Assembly (NCBI GenBank): GCA_026988035.1
Contig: JALSLY010000053.1
Coordinates: 1 to 48,885, forward strand
DNA from: Thermotogae bacterium
GTDB lineage: Bacteria; Thermotogota; Thermotogae; Mesoaciditogales; Mesoaciditogaceae
Length of the DNA: 48,885 nucleotides
Direction: 5' to 3'
This document shows, piece by piece, positions 1 to 7,490 of this stretch; positions within the stretch are counted from its first letter, which is position 1, and every line of letters begins with the position of its first letter. A program made the translations under genes and the position numbers. The notes below the pieces were generated by a model that did no database searches, was not told the origin of the DNA, and worked only from the letters and a program-made list of their open reading frames with translations.

Positions 1-174
1 TGGGAGATTTGAAACCTTGAGTTTGTTCAAATTATTTTACGCAAGCTGTTGTCAATTTTTCAACATTCACGCTGTTTTCAATGAACTTTGTTACATCCCA
101 ACCTTTTTTCGTTACTCTCACGCACAACGTGAGATGATAAATTCACAAATTGCACATATTTAAAAAGTAAAAAA
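1..174. other. Intergenic region upstream of rpsF
   Basis: I see no supportable gene in this stretch. It is AT-rich with runs of T and A and leads into the rpsF promoter. The upstream neighbour lies outside the window. Confidence 0.5.
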
Positions 175-183
175 TGGTATAAT
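175..183 (+). promoter_or_regulatory. Extended -10 promoter of rpsF operon
   Basis: TGG followed by TATAAT (178-183) forms a perfect extended -10 element. No good -35 sits at 17 bp; the only TTGCAC (150-155) is 22 bp away. Transcription would start near 189-190, just before the leader hairpin. Confidence 0.7.
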
Positions 184-189
184 GTGAAT

Positions 190-212
190 GCCCGCTCTGC
201 CTTGAGCAGGGC
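190..212 (+). promoter_or_regulatory. Hairpin at the 5' end of the rpsF mRNA (candidate S6:S18 leader)
   Basis: Two stem segments, 190-193 with 209-212 and 194-197 with 204-207, enclose a 6-base loop (198-203), with a single bulged A at 208. The predicted start site (about 189-190) puts this hairpin at the very 5' end of the transcript, about 25 bases before the rpsF start codon. Established knowledge: many bacteria carry an RNA structure in the rpsF leader that binds the S6:S18 complex for autoregulation. Whether this hairpin belongs to that family is inference; it may instead be an mRNA-stabilising 5' stem. Confidence 0.45.
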
Positions 213-237
213 CAATAAGTCCATGGGAGGTAAAGAA

Positions 238-669
238 ATGAGGATCTACGAAACAATGTTTATCGTTAATCCAGAACTTGATGACGAATCCAGAGAAGAA
301 ATGGCTAACCGTGTCAAGAGCTGGATCGAAGAGAAGGTTAAAGGAACAATCAGGAAATTTGACAGATGGGGAATGCGTCAACTCGCATTCAGAGTGGACA
401 AATTTTATCAAGGAGATTACACAGTTGTGCTTTTTGACGCAGAACCATCCAGTTTGAAAGCACTTGAAGAAATGTACAGAATTACCCCAGAAATACTTAA
501 GTGGATGGTATTTAGAAGAGAAGATATTGAAAAACACCCACCAGCTACTGAAAAAGTAGAAGCGGCATCTGCTGAAAGTGTAAACCCCGAAGTATCTGAG
601 GCTCCCGATGAAGCCTCATCACTTGAATCGAAAGAATCGGGAAAAGATTCAGAAGGTGAAAGTGCGTGA
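238..669 (+). CDS. rpsF: 30S ribosomal protein S6
   Basis: Small-subunit ribosomal protein S6, which binds 16S rRNA together with S18. Residues 1-95 match the S6 fold (start MRIYETMFIV, then a conserved KFDRWGMRQLAF stretch and the KWMVFRR strand). The protein is 143 residues, longer than the usual ~95-100, because of an acidic, Ser/Glu-rich low-complexity tail of about 45 residues. The ATG at 238 was chosen over an in-frame upstream start because GGGAGG lies 7 bases before it and the N-terminus then matches the family. It is first in the classic rpsF-ssb-rpsR-rplI order, and its TGA overlaps the ssb GTG. Confidence 0.96.
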   Translation: MRIYETMFIVNPELDDESREEMANRVKSWIEEKVKGTIRKFDRWGMRQLAFRVDKFYQGDYTVVLFDAEPSSLKALEEMYRITPEILKWMVFRREDIEKHPPATEKVEAASAESVNPEVSEAPDEASSLESKESGKDSEGESA

Positions 670-1094
670 ATTATAACAAAGTAATACTTGTCGGAAGGAT
701 AACACATGATCCGGAATTGAGAGCCACAATAAGTGGTACTGAGGTTGTCAATTTTCGGCTTGCAGTTAACCGCTATGGTAAAGATCAGCAAGCAGATTTT
801 TTCAAAATCGTTTGTTTTGGAAAAACTGCTGAATTCGTAAGCAATTATGTAACCAAAGGGCGACTTTTGCTTGTGGAGGGAAGCCTAAGAAATAATGTTT
901 GGCAAGATAATACTGGACAGAAGCGCTCTTCGGTTGAAATAATAGCAAACCGCGTGGAGTTTATGGAAAAGCGGGGTGCAACGCCAGCAGAAGAGAATAA
1001 TAAGGAATTTGAACCAGAATCCGAAGAACCAATACCGGAGATAAATGACGAAGGAAATGATAATCCTGGAGAAAGCGATGAAATTCCTTTTTGA
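666..1094 (+). CDS. ssb: Single-stranded DNA-binding protein
   Basis: Binds single-stranded DNA in replication, repair and recombination. Residues 1-105 form the OB fold (start [18 protein letters not shown], then [14 protein letters not shown] and LLVEGSLR). An acidic linker follows, ending in DEIPF, the C-terminal tip that recruits partner proteins. At 142 residues it is of normal length for the family. The GTG start at 666 overlaps the rpsF stop (GTGA), so translation is probably coupled. It sits between rpsF and rpsR, its usual place in bacteria. Confidence 0.96.
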   Translation: MNYNKVILVGRITHDPELRATISGTEVVNFRLAVNRYGKDQQADFFKIVCFGKTAEFVSNYVTKGRLLLVEGSLRNNVWQDNTGQKRSSVEIIANRVEFMEKRGATPAEENNKEFEPESEEPIPEINDEGNDNPGESDEIPF

Positions 1095-1111
1095 ATTCAT
1101 GGAGGTGTGAA

Positions 1112-1339
1112 ATGGTAACAAAATTTAGAGCGAGAAAGAAAAAGAAATGTACGTTCTGTTCAAACGACGTTAATTACATAGATTATAAGGATCTGAAGAC
1201 ATTGAAAAGATATGTGAGTGATAAAGGAAAAATATTGCCCAAACGCGTTACAGGTACATGTGCCAAGCATCAAAGAATGCTCTCAAAGGCAATAAAGCGT
1301 GCAAGACAGATGGCATTGATACCTTACACTAAAAACTGA
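1112..1339 (+). CDS. rpsR: 30S ribosomal protein S18
   Basis: Ribosomal protein S18, the partner of S6 on the platform of the small subunit. The 75-residue protein has the family features [21 protein letters not shown] and GTCAKHQR. It carries a CTFC pair plus a further Cys and His downstream, as in the zinc-binding (C+) forms of S18. The ATG at 1112 is preceded by GGAGG at 1101-1105; an in-frame upstream start would add a non-homologous extension. It follows ssb by 17 bases in the same operon. Confidence 0.96.
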   Translation: MVTKFRARKKKKCTFCSNDVNYIDYKDLKTLKRYVSDKGKILPKRVTGTCAKHQRMLSKAIKRARQMALIPYTKN

Positions 1340-1341
1340 AA

Positions 1342-1363
1342 AAGAGGCCGTTTTCGGCCTCTT
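1342..1363. terminator. Perfect 9-bp hairpin between rpsR and rplI
   Basis: The arms 1342-1350 and 1355-1363 pair perfectly around a TTTT loop. On the plus strand the hairpin is followed by AAAG rather than a T tract, so it is not a strong intrinsic terminator. It may act as a processing or stability element that sets rplI expression apart from the S6-S18 part of the operon. Confidence 0.5.
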
Positions 1364-1382
1364 AAAGTATGGGGGCGATCTT

Positions 1383-1829
1383 GTGAAAGTTTTGCTTTTG
1401 AAAGACGTGAAAGCACTTGGCAAAGCTGGAGAAATAGTCAAAGTTTCTGACGGGTATGGAAGAAACTATTTGATTCCAAAGAAACTTGCCATAGTAGCCA
1501 CTACAAACGTTATCAAACAGGTGAAAGAAAAAAAACGCATTGAAGAAAAAAAACAGGAAGAGGATAAAAAGAAAGCTAATGAGAAATTAAACGCTTTGTT
1601 GAAAAAAGTCATTACTATATATGGTCGAGCTGGAAAGGGCGAAAAGCTTTATGGAGCTATAACTTCTTCTGATGTAGCTGAAAAAATATCCGAATATCTC
1701 GGAGAAGATTTTGATAGAAAAAACATAGAGATGAATCCTATAAAAGCGCTTGGTCTTTATGAAATTAAAGTCAAGCTTGGAAATGGTGTTTCTGGTAAAA
1801 TAAAGGTGAAAGTAGAGCGCGAGGAGTAG
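1383..1829 (+). CDS. rplI: 50S ribosomal protein L9
   Basis: Large-subunit protein L9. The N-terminal RNA-binding domain is clear (MKVLLLKDVKALGKAGE, then VSDGYGRNYLIPKKLA). A long Lys/Glu-rich helix (about residues 48-75) connects it to the C-terminal domain with GRAGKGEKLYGAITSSD. The 148-residue length is normal. The GTG at 1383 follows a GGGGG Shine-Dalgarno 7 bases earlier. It closes the S6-SSB-S18-L9 group and is followed 9 bases later by the RNase Z gene. Confidence 0.96.
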   Translation: MKVLLLKDVKALGKAGEIVKVSDGYGRNYLIPKKLAIVATTNVIKQVKEKKRIEEKKQEEDKKKANEKLNALLKKVITIYGRAGKGEKLYGAITSSDVAEKISEYLGEDFDRKNIEMNPIKALGLYEIKVKLGNGVSGKIKVKVEREE

Positions 1830-1838
1830 GTCTAAAAC

Positions 1839-2687
1839 TTGAAGCTGATGATATCTTCCAAAGCATTGTATTCGACATGGATGTACTATTCTCCGGACCG
1901 AATGTTAATAGACTGTGGAGAAGGTGCAAGCACCTATCTTGGAAACAAATCTTTCGCAGTCAAACGGGTCTTTATAACTCATGGACATGCAGATCACATA
2001 GCGGGTCTTTGGGGATTGGTTAATACCAGGAACAATGCTATGGGTGACAAGGAAAAGGAGTTAGAAATTTATTACCCTAAGGGTGGAAGATCTGTTGAAG
2101 AATTTATAAACTTCATAATAAAAGTCAACAGCAATCTCAAGTACAACCTGAAAATTAAGGCTTTGGCTGTTGGAGAGGAAGTGATTCTTCATAGAACTGG
2201 TGCAGCGCAACGTGTTATAAGGCCATTTAAAACTCATCACACGATCAGTGAAGAAAGTTTTGGGTATAATATTTACGAAAAGCGAAAGCGTCTTAAACCC
2301 GAATATAGAAACTTAGAACAAGGAGAAATATTGAATTTCATCAAAAAACTTGGAAGAGATGCTGTTACTGTTGAATATGAGCACAAAATACTTACAGTTA
2401 GCGGAGACGCTCTTCCCATATCTGTTGAAGATGCATTTGAAACAGATTTACTCATTCATGAATCTACTTTTCTAAACGAAAATGATCGAAGAGGAAATAA
2501 TCACTCCTCGATCAAAGAGGTCTTAAAACTCGCAAAATTGGCTCATGCCAAAACCGTGATTCTTTATCACATATCTACAAGATACGAAAGGAATATCAGG
2601 CGTCTTGTGAGCAAAGCGATCAAAGAAGTAGAGATCGAAATTCCGGTGATGTATGTTCATCCGTCCAAGATCTTTACTCTGAATTGA
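1839..2687 (+). CDS. rnz: Ribonuclease Z (tRNA 3'-processing endonuclease)
   Basis: Metallo-beta-lactamase-fold endonuclease that removes 3' trailers from tRNA precursors. Visible motifs are HGHADH at residues 48-53 (zinc ligands), the SGDA aspartate near 190, HESTF, NHSS and YHISTRY. The stretch ESFGYNIYEKRKRLKPEYRNL-like around residue 140 is typical of the short, Thermotoga-type RNase Z, which handles CCA-encoding precursors; the tRNA genes in this window do encode CCA. The likely start is TTG at 1839, about 12 bases after GAGGAG; an ATG three codons later is an alternative. Length is 282 residues. Confidence 0.88.
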   Translation: MKLMISSKALYSTWMYYSPDRMLIDCGEGASTYLGNKSFAVKRVFITHGHADHIAGLWGLVNTRNNAMGDKEKELEIYYPKGGRSVEEFINFIIKVNSNLKYNLKIKALAVGEEVILHRTGAAQRVIRPFKTHHTISEESFGYNIYEKRKRLKPEYRNLEQGEILNFIKKLGRDAVTVEYEHKILTVSGDALPISVEDAFETDLLIHESTFLNENDRRGNNHSSIKEVLKLAKLAHAKTVILYHISTRYERNIRRLVSKAIKEVEIEIPVMYVHPSKIFTLN

Positions 2688-2698
2688 GGTGGAAATAA

Positions 2699-3130
2699 GT
2701 GTACTTGATATTCTGGATCGTGCTGGGAATAGCTTTAAGTGTAGCAGAGATCTTCATTCCGACCTTTTTCCTTTTTTGGTTTGGATTGGGAGCATTTGCT
2801 GCTGCTGTTGTATCTATTTTCTATGGATTAATAGTTCAACTCATTGTCTTTATAGTCGTCTCCGCTTTGCTTTTGATCTTCACACGACCAATAGCTGTAA
2901 AAATGCTTCTCAGGAAAGAGCCTCCAGAAAAGATCAACATAGATGCAATAGTAGGAAAGCGTGCGGAAGTTGTAAAACGCATAGATCCAGCAGCGGGAAC
3001 AGGTATGGTAAGAATAAATGGCGAGCTTTGGCGAGCTGTTACTGAAGACAATTCTGTTGTAGAAGTTGATAATCAGGTCTTGATCCGAAAAATCAACGGC
3101 ACAAAATTAGTGGTAAAAAAAATATCATAA
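2699..3130 (+). CDS. NfeD-family membrane protein (short form)
   Basis: A 143-residue protein with two to three hydrophobic segments in residues 2-62 and a soluble C-terminal OB-like domain (about 75-143, with VGKRAEVVKRIDPAAGTGMVRINGELW). This is the short NfeD type without the N-terminal ClpP-like protease domain. In many bacteria NfeD is encoded beside an SPFH (stomatin/flotillin) protein and takes part in membrane microdomain organisation; here the SPFH gene follows directly. The GTG start at 2699 follows GAGGTGGA. Confidence 0.85.
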   Translation: MYLIFWIVLGIALSVAEIFIPTFFLFWFGLGAFAAAVVSIFYGLIVQLIVFIVVSALLLIFTRPIAVKMLLRKEPPEKINIDAIVGKRAEVVKRIDPAAGTGMVRINGELWRAVTEDNSVVEVDNQVLIRKINGTKLVVKKIS

Positions 3131-3191
3131 TAACATGATTGCTATTTTCAGATAAAAGCACATCGTGCTAATTTCAAAGGGAGGGATAATT

Positions 3192-4130
3192 GTGAGTATC
3201 ATAGGTACCGCAGTACTTGTGGTTGTAATATTCATATTCTTGCTCATTTTGGCAATAACTGGAATAAAGATCATAAGACCTTATCAAAAGGGGTTAGTTG
3301 AGCGTCTTGGAAAGTTCAAACACCAGATTGAACCAGGTTTGAACCTGATCATCCCATTCTTCGATCGGTTGATCAAAGTCGACATGCGTGAGCACGTCAT
3401 AGACGTTCCACCTCAGGAAGTTATAACGGAGGATAACGTTGTTGTTTCTGTTGACGCTATCATATACTATGAGGTTTCAGATGCCTTTAAGGTTGTGTAC
3501 AACGTTAAGAATTTCGAAAATGCAGCGATTAAGCTGGCGCAAACTAATTTGAGAAATGTGATAGGTGAACTTGAACTCGATCAAACTTTGACGTCCAGAG
3601 AAAGAGTAAATGCCAAGCTTCGTGAAGTTCTTGATGATGCAACAGACAAGTGGGGAGTAAGAATCACAAGGGTAGAACTCAAAAAAATAGATCCACCAAG
3701 AGATATTACCGATGCCATGAGTCAACAGATGAAAGCCGAACGTACCAAACGCGCGGCCATACTTGAAGCTGAAGGAATAAAACAATCACAGATACTTCAG
3801 GCAGAAGGCCAAAAGCAATCTCAAATACTTAAAGCAGAAGGTCAAGCTGCGGCAATTAAGAGAATAGCCGATGCAGACAAGTACAAACTTCAAATTGAAG
3901 CAGAGGGTCAAGCACTTGCCATAAAAACCGTTTTTGACGCTATACATTCAGGTAATCCAACTCCCGATCTTCTAACGGTAAAATATCTTGAAGCGCTTGG
4001 GACAATAGCAAATGGCAAATCTACGAAAATATTCCTTCCATTTGAAACGTCTGGCATATTATCCAGCTTGGGAGCAATTGGAGAGATGTTCAAAAAAGAC
4101 GCTAACACCAAAGGAGAGGAAAAATCCTAA
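3192..4130 (+). CDS. SPFH/stomatin-like membrane protein
   Basis: The protein has one N-terminal transmembrane helix (residues 3-25), then an SPFH/Band 7 domain (about 28-200; [23 protein letters not shown], then the [13 protein letters not shown] stretch). A long Ala/Glu/Gln-rich coiled coil follows, containing three 11-residue repeats (residues about 191-223). Such proteins oligomerise on the inner face of the membrane as scaffolds, often with NfeD and membrane proteases. GTG at 3192 is chosen because GGGAGGG lies 6 bases before it; an earlier in-frame GTG at 3165 has no ribosome binding site. Length is 312 residues. Confidence 0.88.
   Translation: MSIIGTAVLVVVIFIFLLILAITGIKIIRPYQKGLVERLGKFKHQIEPGLNLIIPFFDRLIKVDMREHVIDVPPQEVITEDNVVVSVDAIIYYEVSDAFKVVYNVKNFENAAIKLAQTNLRNVIGELELDQTLTSRERVNAKLREVLDDATDKWGVRITRVELKKIDPPRDITDAMSQQMKAERTKRAAILEAEGIKQSQILQAEGQKQSQILKAEGQAAAIKRIADADKYKLQIEAEGQALAIKTVFDAIHSGNPTPDLLTVKYLEALGTIANGKSTKIFLPFETSGILSSLGAIGEMFKKDANTKGEEKS
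3762..3860 (+). repeat. Three tandem 33-bp repeats inside the SPFH gene
   Basis: Units at 3762-3794, 3795-3827 and 3828-3860 encode an LxAEGxKQSQI pattern (third unit diverged after AEGQ). An 11-residue period is a hendecad coiled-coil repeat. The copies differ at many third-codon positions, so the duplication is old. Confidence 0.8.
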
Positions 4131-4682
4131 TTGAACGTGTGGACATCTTTATGGAAAGAAACTGCCGACTCCGCGCTTGTCAGCGGAGCTGGCTTTGCAC
4201 TTGCTTTGTGGTACGTACGAAGCCGTGTGGTTGATAAAAAAAGTATCAGCAAAAGTTTTCTAAGATATTTTCAGGATCTTTTCCCAACAGGCATGATGTT
4301 GCTTGGTGTCTATTTAGTAGTATCTGTGGATCTGTCAATTGGAAACATTCTCATGGTAGTTGCGGCTTCTATATACATAATTTCATACATAGCTCCAAGT
4401 GTTGATAAATATGATAACACTCATCGCGCCACGATTCTCTCGCTTGGCTATACACGTCAAGAGTACGCCCTTAGGTATCTTTTTCCAAAGTCAAAGAGAA
4501 TGTGGTTCAGTGCACTGGCGAATTTTTTCATTGCACAGTTGCTTGCACTGATGTCTTTCAAATTTTTAGTTTCTTATAAAATCCCACAGTTACAAGAGGT
4601 AATGCTGTTCGTATCGATCACACTCATGATTTTTGGCGTTGTGATATCAGTTCTTAAAAACCTTCTCGGAATGGAGAGATAG
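4131..4682 (+). CDS. Unknown integral membrane protein
   Basis: I do not recognise this 183-residue protein. It has four to five hydrophobic segments (about residues 15-30, 52-70, 73-92, 125-145 and 155-175). A short charged loop (KYDNTHRATILSLGYTRQEYALRYLFPKSKR) lies between the third and fourth. The start is TTG at 4131 directly after the SPFH stop, with AAGGAGAGGA upstream; an in-frame GTG two codons later is an alternative. It appears to be in the same operon as nfeD and the SPFH gene, so a role in the same membrane complex is possible but is inference from position only. Confidence 0.7.
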   Translation: MNVWTSLWKETADSALVSGAGFALALWYVRSRVVDKKSISKSFLRYFQDLFPTGMMLLGVYLVVSVDLSIGNILMVVAASIYIISYIAPSVDKYDNTHRATILSLGYTRQEYALRYLFPKSKRMWFSALANFFIAQLLALMSFKFLVSYKIPQLQEVMLFVSITLMIFGVVISVLKNLLGMER

Positions 4683-4689
4683 TGGAAAA

Positions 4690-5349
4690 ATGAAAAGGCT
4701 ACTTATGATCGTATTTTTGATCTCATCGACTATTGCTATGGGCATTCCGATCAGTTTTTTAATTTCAAATAATGAGGCTTCTTTAGGTTTAACAGCCACT
4801 CCAATAAGAATAGAAATTGGTTGTCCACGATCATCTGTCTTTTTGGGAAACAGGACGTATATTGGAATTATTGTCAGTGAGTCAACACCTCTTGCATTTG
4901 TAGAAGCAGCGGTCAATTTGATCGACTTCAAGATGGGGTCCATGTCAATTGGGGAAACATCGAAATTCGGACAAATCGAAGGTAGAATAGATAACGGAAA
5001 GATACTGGAAGTGGGAAGAAATTTCCTCACCGCGAATGTAAATTTTTCATTCTTTAAAGTCATTCTCAATTTGAAATATTCGAGGTTCTATTCGAGTTTT
5101 AATTACAACTCGTCAAAGAACATGATTTTTCTTGCTCCTCCAAACTACGAAGGGGAATCTCCCAACGTGCTTAGCCTGTACGCTTCCTATTCTTTAAGCT
5201 ATTATGAAAGTTTCAAATTCATCCTTTTTACACGCATGAACGTATATTTTTCGGATGCATTTGTATTTGAAAATCCGTTTATCGAAATAGGTGTTTCACT
5301 TTCAACAACCACAGAAAATCTTCAAAATGCCTTTCAAATGCCGCGTTGA
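4690..5349 (+). CDS. Unknown exported, beta-rich protein
   Basis: This 219-residue protein has a signal peptide-like start (MKRLLMIVFLISSTIAMG). The rest alternates polar and hydrophobic residues with many Ser, Asn, Tyr and Phe (such as FSFFKVILNLKYSRFYSSFNYNSS). This suggests beta strands, perhaps an outer-membrane or toga-associated protein. I cannot name a family. The ATG at 4690 lies 7 bases after the preceding gene, with GGAG at the end of that gene. Its last 16 bases overlap the convergent amidase gene. Confidence 0.65.
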   Translation: MKRLLMIVFLISSTIAMGIPISFLISNNEASLGLTATPIRIEIGCPRSSVFLGNRTYIGIIVSESTPLAFVEAAVNLIDFKMGSMSIGETSKFGQIEGRIDNGKILEVGRNFLTANVNFSFFKVILNLKYSRFYSSFNYNSSKNMIFLAPPNYEGESPNVLSLYASYSLSYYESFKFILFTRMNVYFSDAFVFENPFIEIGVSLSTTTENLQNAFQMPR

Positions 5350-5948
5350 TCGAAATATTTCAGTATCCCATCATCTAATGCCAACGCTTCACGCCAGATG
5401 TTAAAAGGATCTCTTAACCATTTTTCTCTTTTGGGAGATGATATAAATGACATTTCAGCTAATACAGCTGGGACCTTTGCAAGTTTTAAAACTTTAAAAT
5501 CGGTTCTCAATAAGTTACCTTTCATTCCAAAGAAGTTTTCCAAAGAACTTAGAATGTCAATTGCCGCATTTTTAGATGTGTCTGTTGCGCTCCAATAATA
5601 TACCTGTGTTCTGTCGATCTCTGGTGCATTCTCCACAGAATTGTGATGAATACAAACAAACAAATCGGCATGCTTTTCGTTAGCAATGGCAATTCGATCG
5701 GAAAGGTACATGGTCTCATCATTTTTTCTTGTCAAGATCACATTGGCACCTTGAGCCTTGAGAATTTCGTAAAGATCTAAAGCCAGCTCGAGATTTATGG
5801 TTTTTTCTTTCAAGCCAGTAGGCCCAACAGCACCGTTATCCATTCCACCATGGCCAGGATCAAGAACAATTAATTTTCCACTTAACACACCAGCCATCGT
5901 CATCTCGACGATGGCTAACATGAAAATTAAGATGATGAAATTTTTCAT
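5334..5948 (-). CDS. N-acetylmuramoyl-L-alanine amidase (Amidase_3 type)
   Basis: Zinc amidase that cleaves the bond between MurNAc and L-Ala in peptidoglycan. The signal peptide spans residues 1-19. Zinc ligands are visible as His33 (DPGHGG), Glu48 (LKEKTIN) and His101 (IHHNS), and the catalytic Glu165 lies in LAEMSFISS. The protein is 204 residues, a single catalytic domain with no cell-wall-binding repeats. Its ATG overlaps the stop of the S41 protease gene (ATGA), so the two are translationally coupled. Together they probably act in the periplasm on the cell wall during growth or separation. Confidence 0.92.
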   Translation of the reverse strand: MKNFIILIFMLAIVEMTMAGVLSGKLIVLDPGHGGMDNGAVGPTGLKEKTINLELALDLYEILKAQGANVILTRKNDETMYLSDRIAIANEKHADLFVCIHHNSVENAPEIDRTQVYYWSATDTSKNAAIDILSSLENFFGMKGNLLRTDFKVLKLAKVPAVLAEMSFISSPKREKWLRDPFNIWREALALDDGILKYFDQRGI

Positions 5949-7213
5949 TTGGACTTTATCAAATTCCTTGGGAAAAGAATCCCTGATTTGATCTCGTTGA
6001 CAAGGATCTTCACGGCTTTCTGAAGTTGAATGTCTTTTTGTATGTTAACCGTTGCGGTGCTTTGAGTCGAGCTCTTAACACTTTGAATGAGTTGTTTATA
6101 GTTTTCATTTTCAGTGGATGTGGCGCCAGATTCTTTAACAACATAATCAGGTGTTATTCCTTTGAGGTTTATATCCTGGCCATTTGGTGTGAAATAATGA
6201 TCGGTAACAAGCAAAAGCAATCCTCCATTTGAAAGTGGTATCTCTGTTTGAACGGCGGCTTTTCCATATGTTCGTTCTCCAACAAGAACAGCATATCCAT
6301 TGTCTCTAAGTGCAGCAGATACTATTTCTGATGATGAAGCAGAACCATGATTAACCAGGATAACTATTGGCAAGCGTTTGTAAATATTTCCATACGATCG
6401 ATAAGGTCGCTCTACACCGTAACGATTTCTCACGGTGACGATCAACCTACCCTTTGGGAGAAAATCACTTGCGACTTCTAAAGCTTGTGAGAAAAGCCCT
6501 CCCGGATCATCTCTAAGATCGATTATAAGTCCCTTGATCTTTTGAGCGTAAAGAGAATTTAGCGCATTCGAGAGTTCATTTCCGGTAGGTTCGCTGAACT
6601 TTGTGATTCTCACGTAACCTATCTTTGTTTTAGAGGCCTCTATTGTGGTGGACTTTACAGTTTTGAGTTTTATAAGTGCTCTTGTGATAACAAAGGTCAT
6701 GGTAGCCTTTTTCGATGGACGATAAACTTCCACCTTTACTTGTGAGCCGGGTGCCCCTCTTAAAGCATTCACAGCCGGTATGTAACCAAGCGACTTCACC
6801 GATGAGCCATTAATAGAAACTATCAGATCTCCACTTTTCAGTCCTGCTTTTTCCGCAGGAGACTCATACATCGGACTTATTATTTCTACTGCATTTCTTG
6901 TAGAATTATACGTTACCTCGGTCCCAATGCCACCGTATTTGGAAGAAGTCTGTATTTCAAATTCTTTGACTTCGTCCGGCGAAAAATAGTACGTGAATCT
7001 ACTTCCGAGGTTTTTGATTATGGCTTTTATCGCATCGTCCTGGAGTTTTTGGTAATTAACCGACGTCGCATTGTAGTAATACTTTTGAATCAATTGAATA
7101 ACTTGCGATACAGCATTTACGTTTGCGTTGAGCAAAGTCTGTGAAGCCCACGCAATTCCAACGAGACTTGTCAACATGAAAAGTATAACCAATGTTTTTT
7201 GATATTTTCTCAT
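5945..7213 (-). CDS. S41 family C-terminal processing peptidase (CtpA type)
   Basis: Serine protease of the CtpA/Prc family, anchored or exported by an N-terminal hydrophobic segment (about residues 7-25). A PDZ domain lies at about 95-175 (SPAEKAGLKSGDLIVSINGSSV). The S41 core includes the IDLRDDPGG loop near 232-240, the nucleophile region GSASSSE at about 290-296 and the general-base Lys in GERTYGKA near 318. It is 422 residues from the ATG at 7213; a GTG one codon earlier is also possible, as GGAGG stands 8 and 5 bases away respectively. It is paired with the downstream amidase; such pairs can regulate cell-wall hydrolases. Confidence 0.92.
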   Translation of the reverse strand: MRKYQKTLVILFMLTSLVGIAWASQTLLNANVNAVSQVIQLIQKYYYNATSVNYQKLQDDAIKAIIKNLGSRFTYYFSPDEVKEFEIQTSSKYGGIGTEVTYNSTRNAVEIISPMYESPAEKAGLKSGDLIVSINGSSVKSLGYIPAVNALRGAPGSQVKVEVYRPSKKATMTFVITRALIKLKTVKSTTIEASKTKIGYVRITKFSEPTGNELSNALNSLYAQKIKGLIIDLRDDPGGLFSQALEVASDFLPKGRLIVTVRNRYGVERPYRSYGNIYKRLPIVILVNHGSASSSEIVSAALRDNGYAVLVGERTYGKAAVQTEIPLSNGGLLLLVTDHYFTPNGQDINLKGITPDYVVKESGATSTENENYKQLIQSVKSSTQSTATVNIQKDIQLQKAVKILVNEIKSGILFPRNLIKSK

Positions 7214-7229
7214 CACTTATTCCTCCAGT

Positions 7230-7490
7230 TTAGAGGTATTTGAAAAGTAACCTCATCAATTTTTCTATTTTCTCACTACCATTTTCCGATGAAAATTCAT
7301 TAACACACGACATGGCATAATCTTTCACTATCAATTGGGCAATAGCGTCAAGTGCGGCACGCGCCGCCGCTATTTGCGTGAGTATGTCAGTGCAATCTCT
7401 TTCGTCTTCCACCATTGCTCGAACGCCTTTTACTTGTCCTTCCACTTTCTTTAATCTGCTTATTAGTTTGCTTTTTTCGTTTCTCTCCAT
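7230..7490 (-). CDS. CsoR/CstR-family transcriptional repressor
   Basis: An 86-residue all-helical DNA-binding regulator of the CsoR/RcnR family (RLKKVEGQVKGVRAMV). Cys33 and Cys62 are 29 residues apart, as the conserved cysteine pair in CsoR and CstR. The His that copper-type CsoR places four residues before the second Cys is Tyr58 here. Established knowledge: CstR proteins keep only the two cysteines and sense persulfides; a similar role is inferred here. Its GGAGG (7 to 8 bases before ATG) and its first 104 bases lie inside the 3' end of rnr in another frame. The target operon is unknown. Confidence 0.88.
   Translation of the reverse strand: MERNEKSKLISRLKKVEGQVKGVRAMVEDERDCTDILTQIAAARAALDAIAQLIVKDYAMSCVNEFSSENGSEKIEKLMRLLFKYL

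Noticed and set aside
150-155. TTGCAC as -35 of the rpsF promoter
   Set aside because: The spacer to TATAAT would be 22 bases, too long; the extended -10 explains promoter strength better.
160-537. Minus-strand frame opposite rpsF
   Set aside because: Shadow of rpsF; covers its promoter and has no start signal or recognisable domain.
1342-1363. Strong intrinsic terminator before rplI
   Set aside because: The stem is perfect, but no T run follows on the plus strand; kept only as a hairpin with uncertain role.
2689-3045. Alternative plus-strand frame inside nfeD
   Set aside because: Out-of-frame shadow with Cys/Ser-rich composition; the NfeD frame has the ribosome binding site and family motifs.
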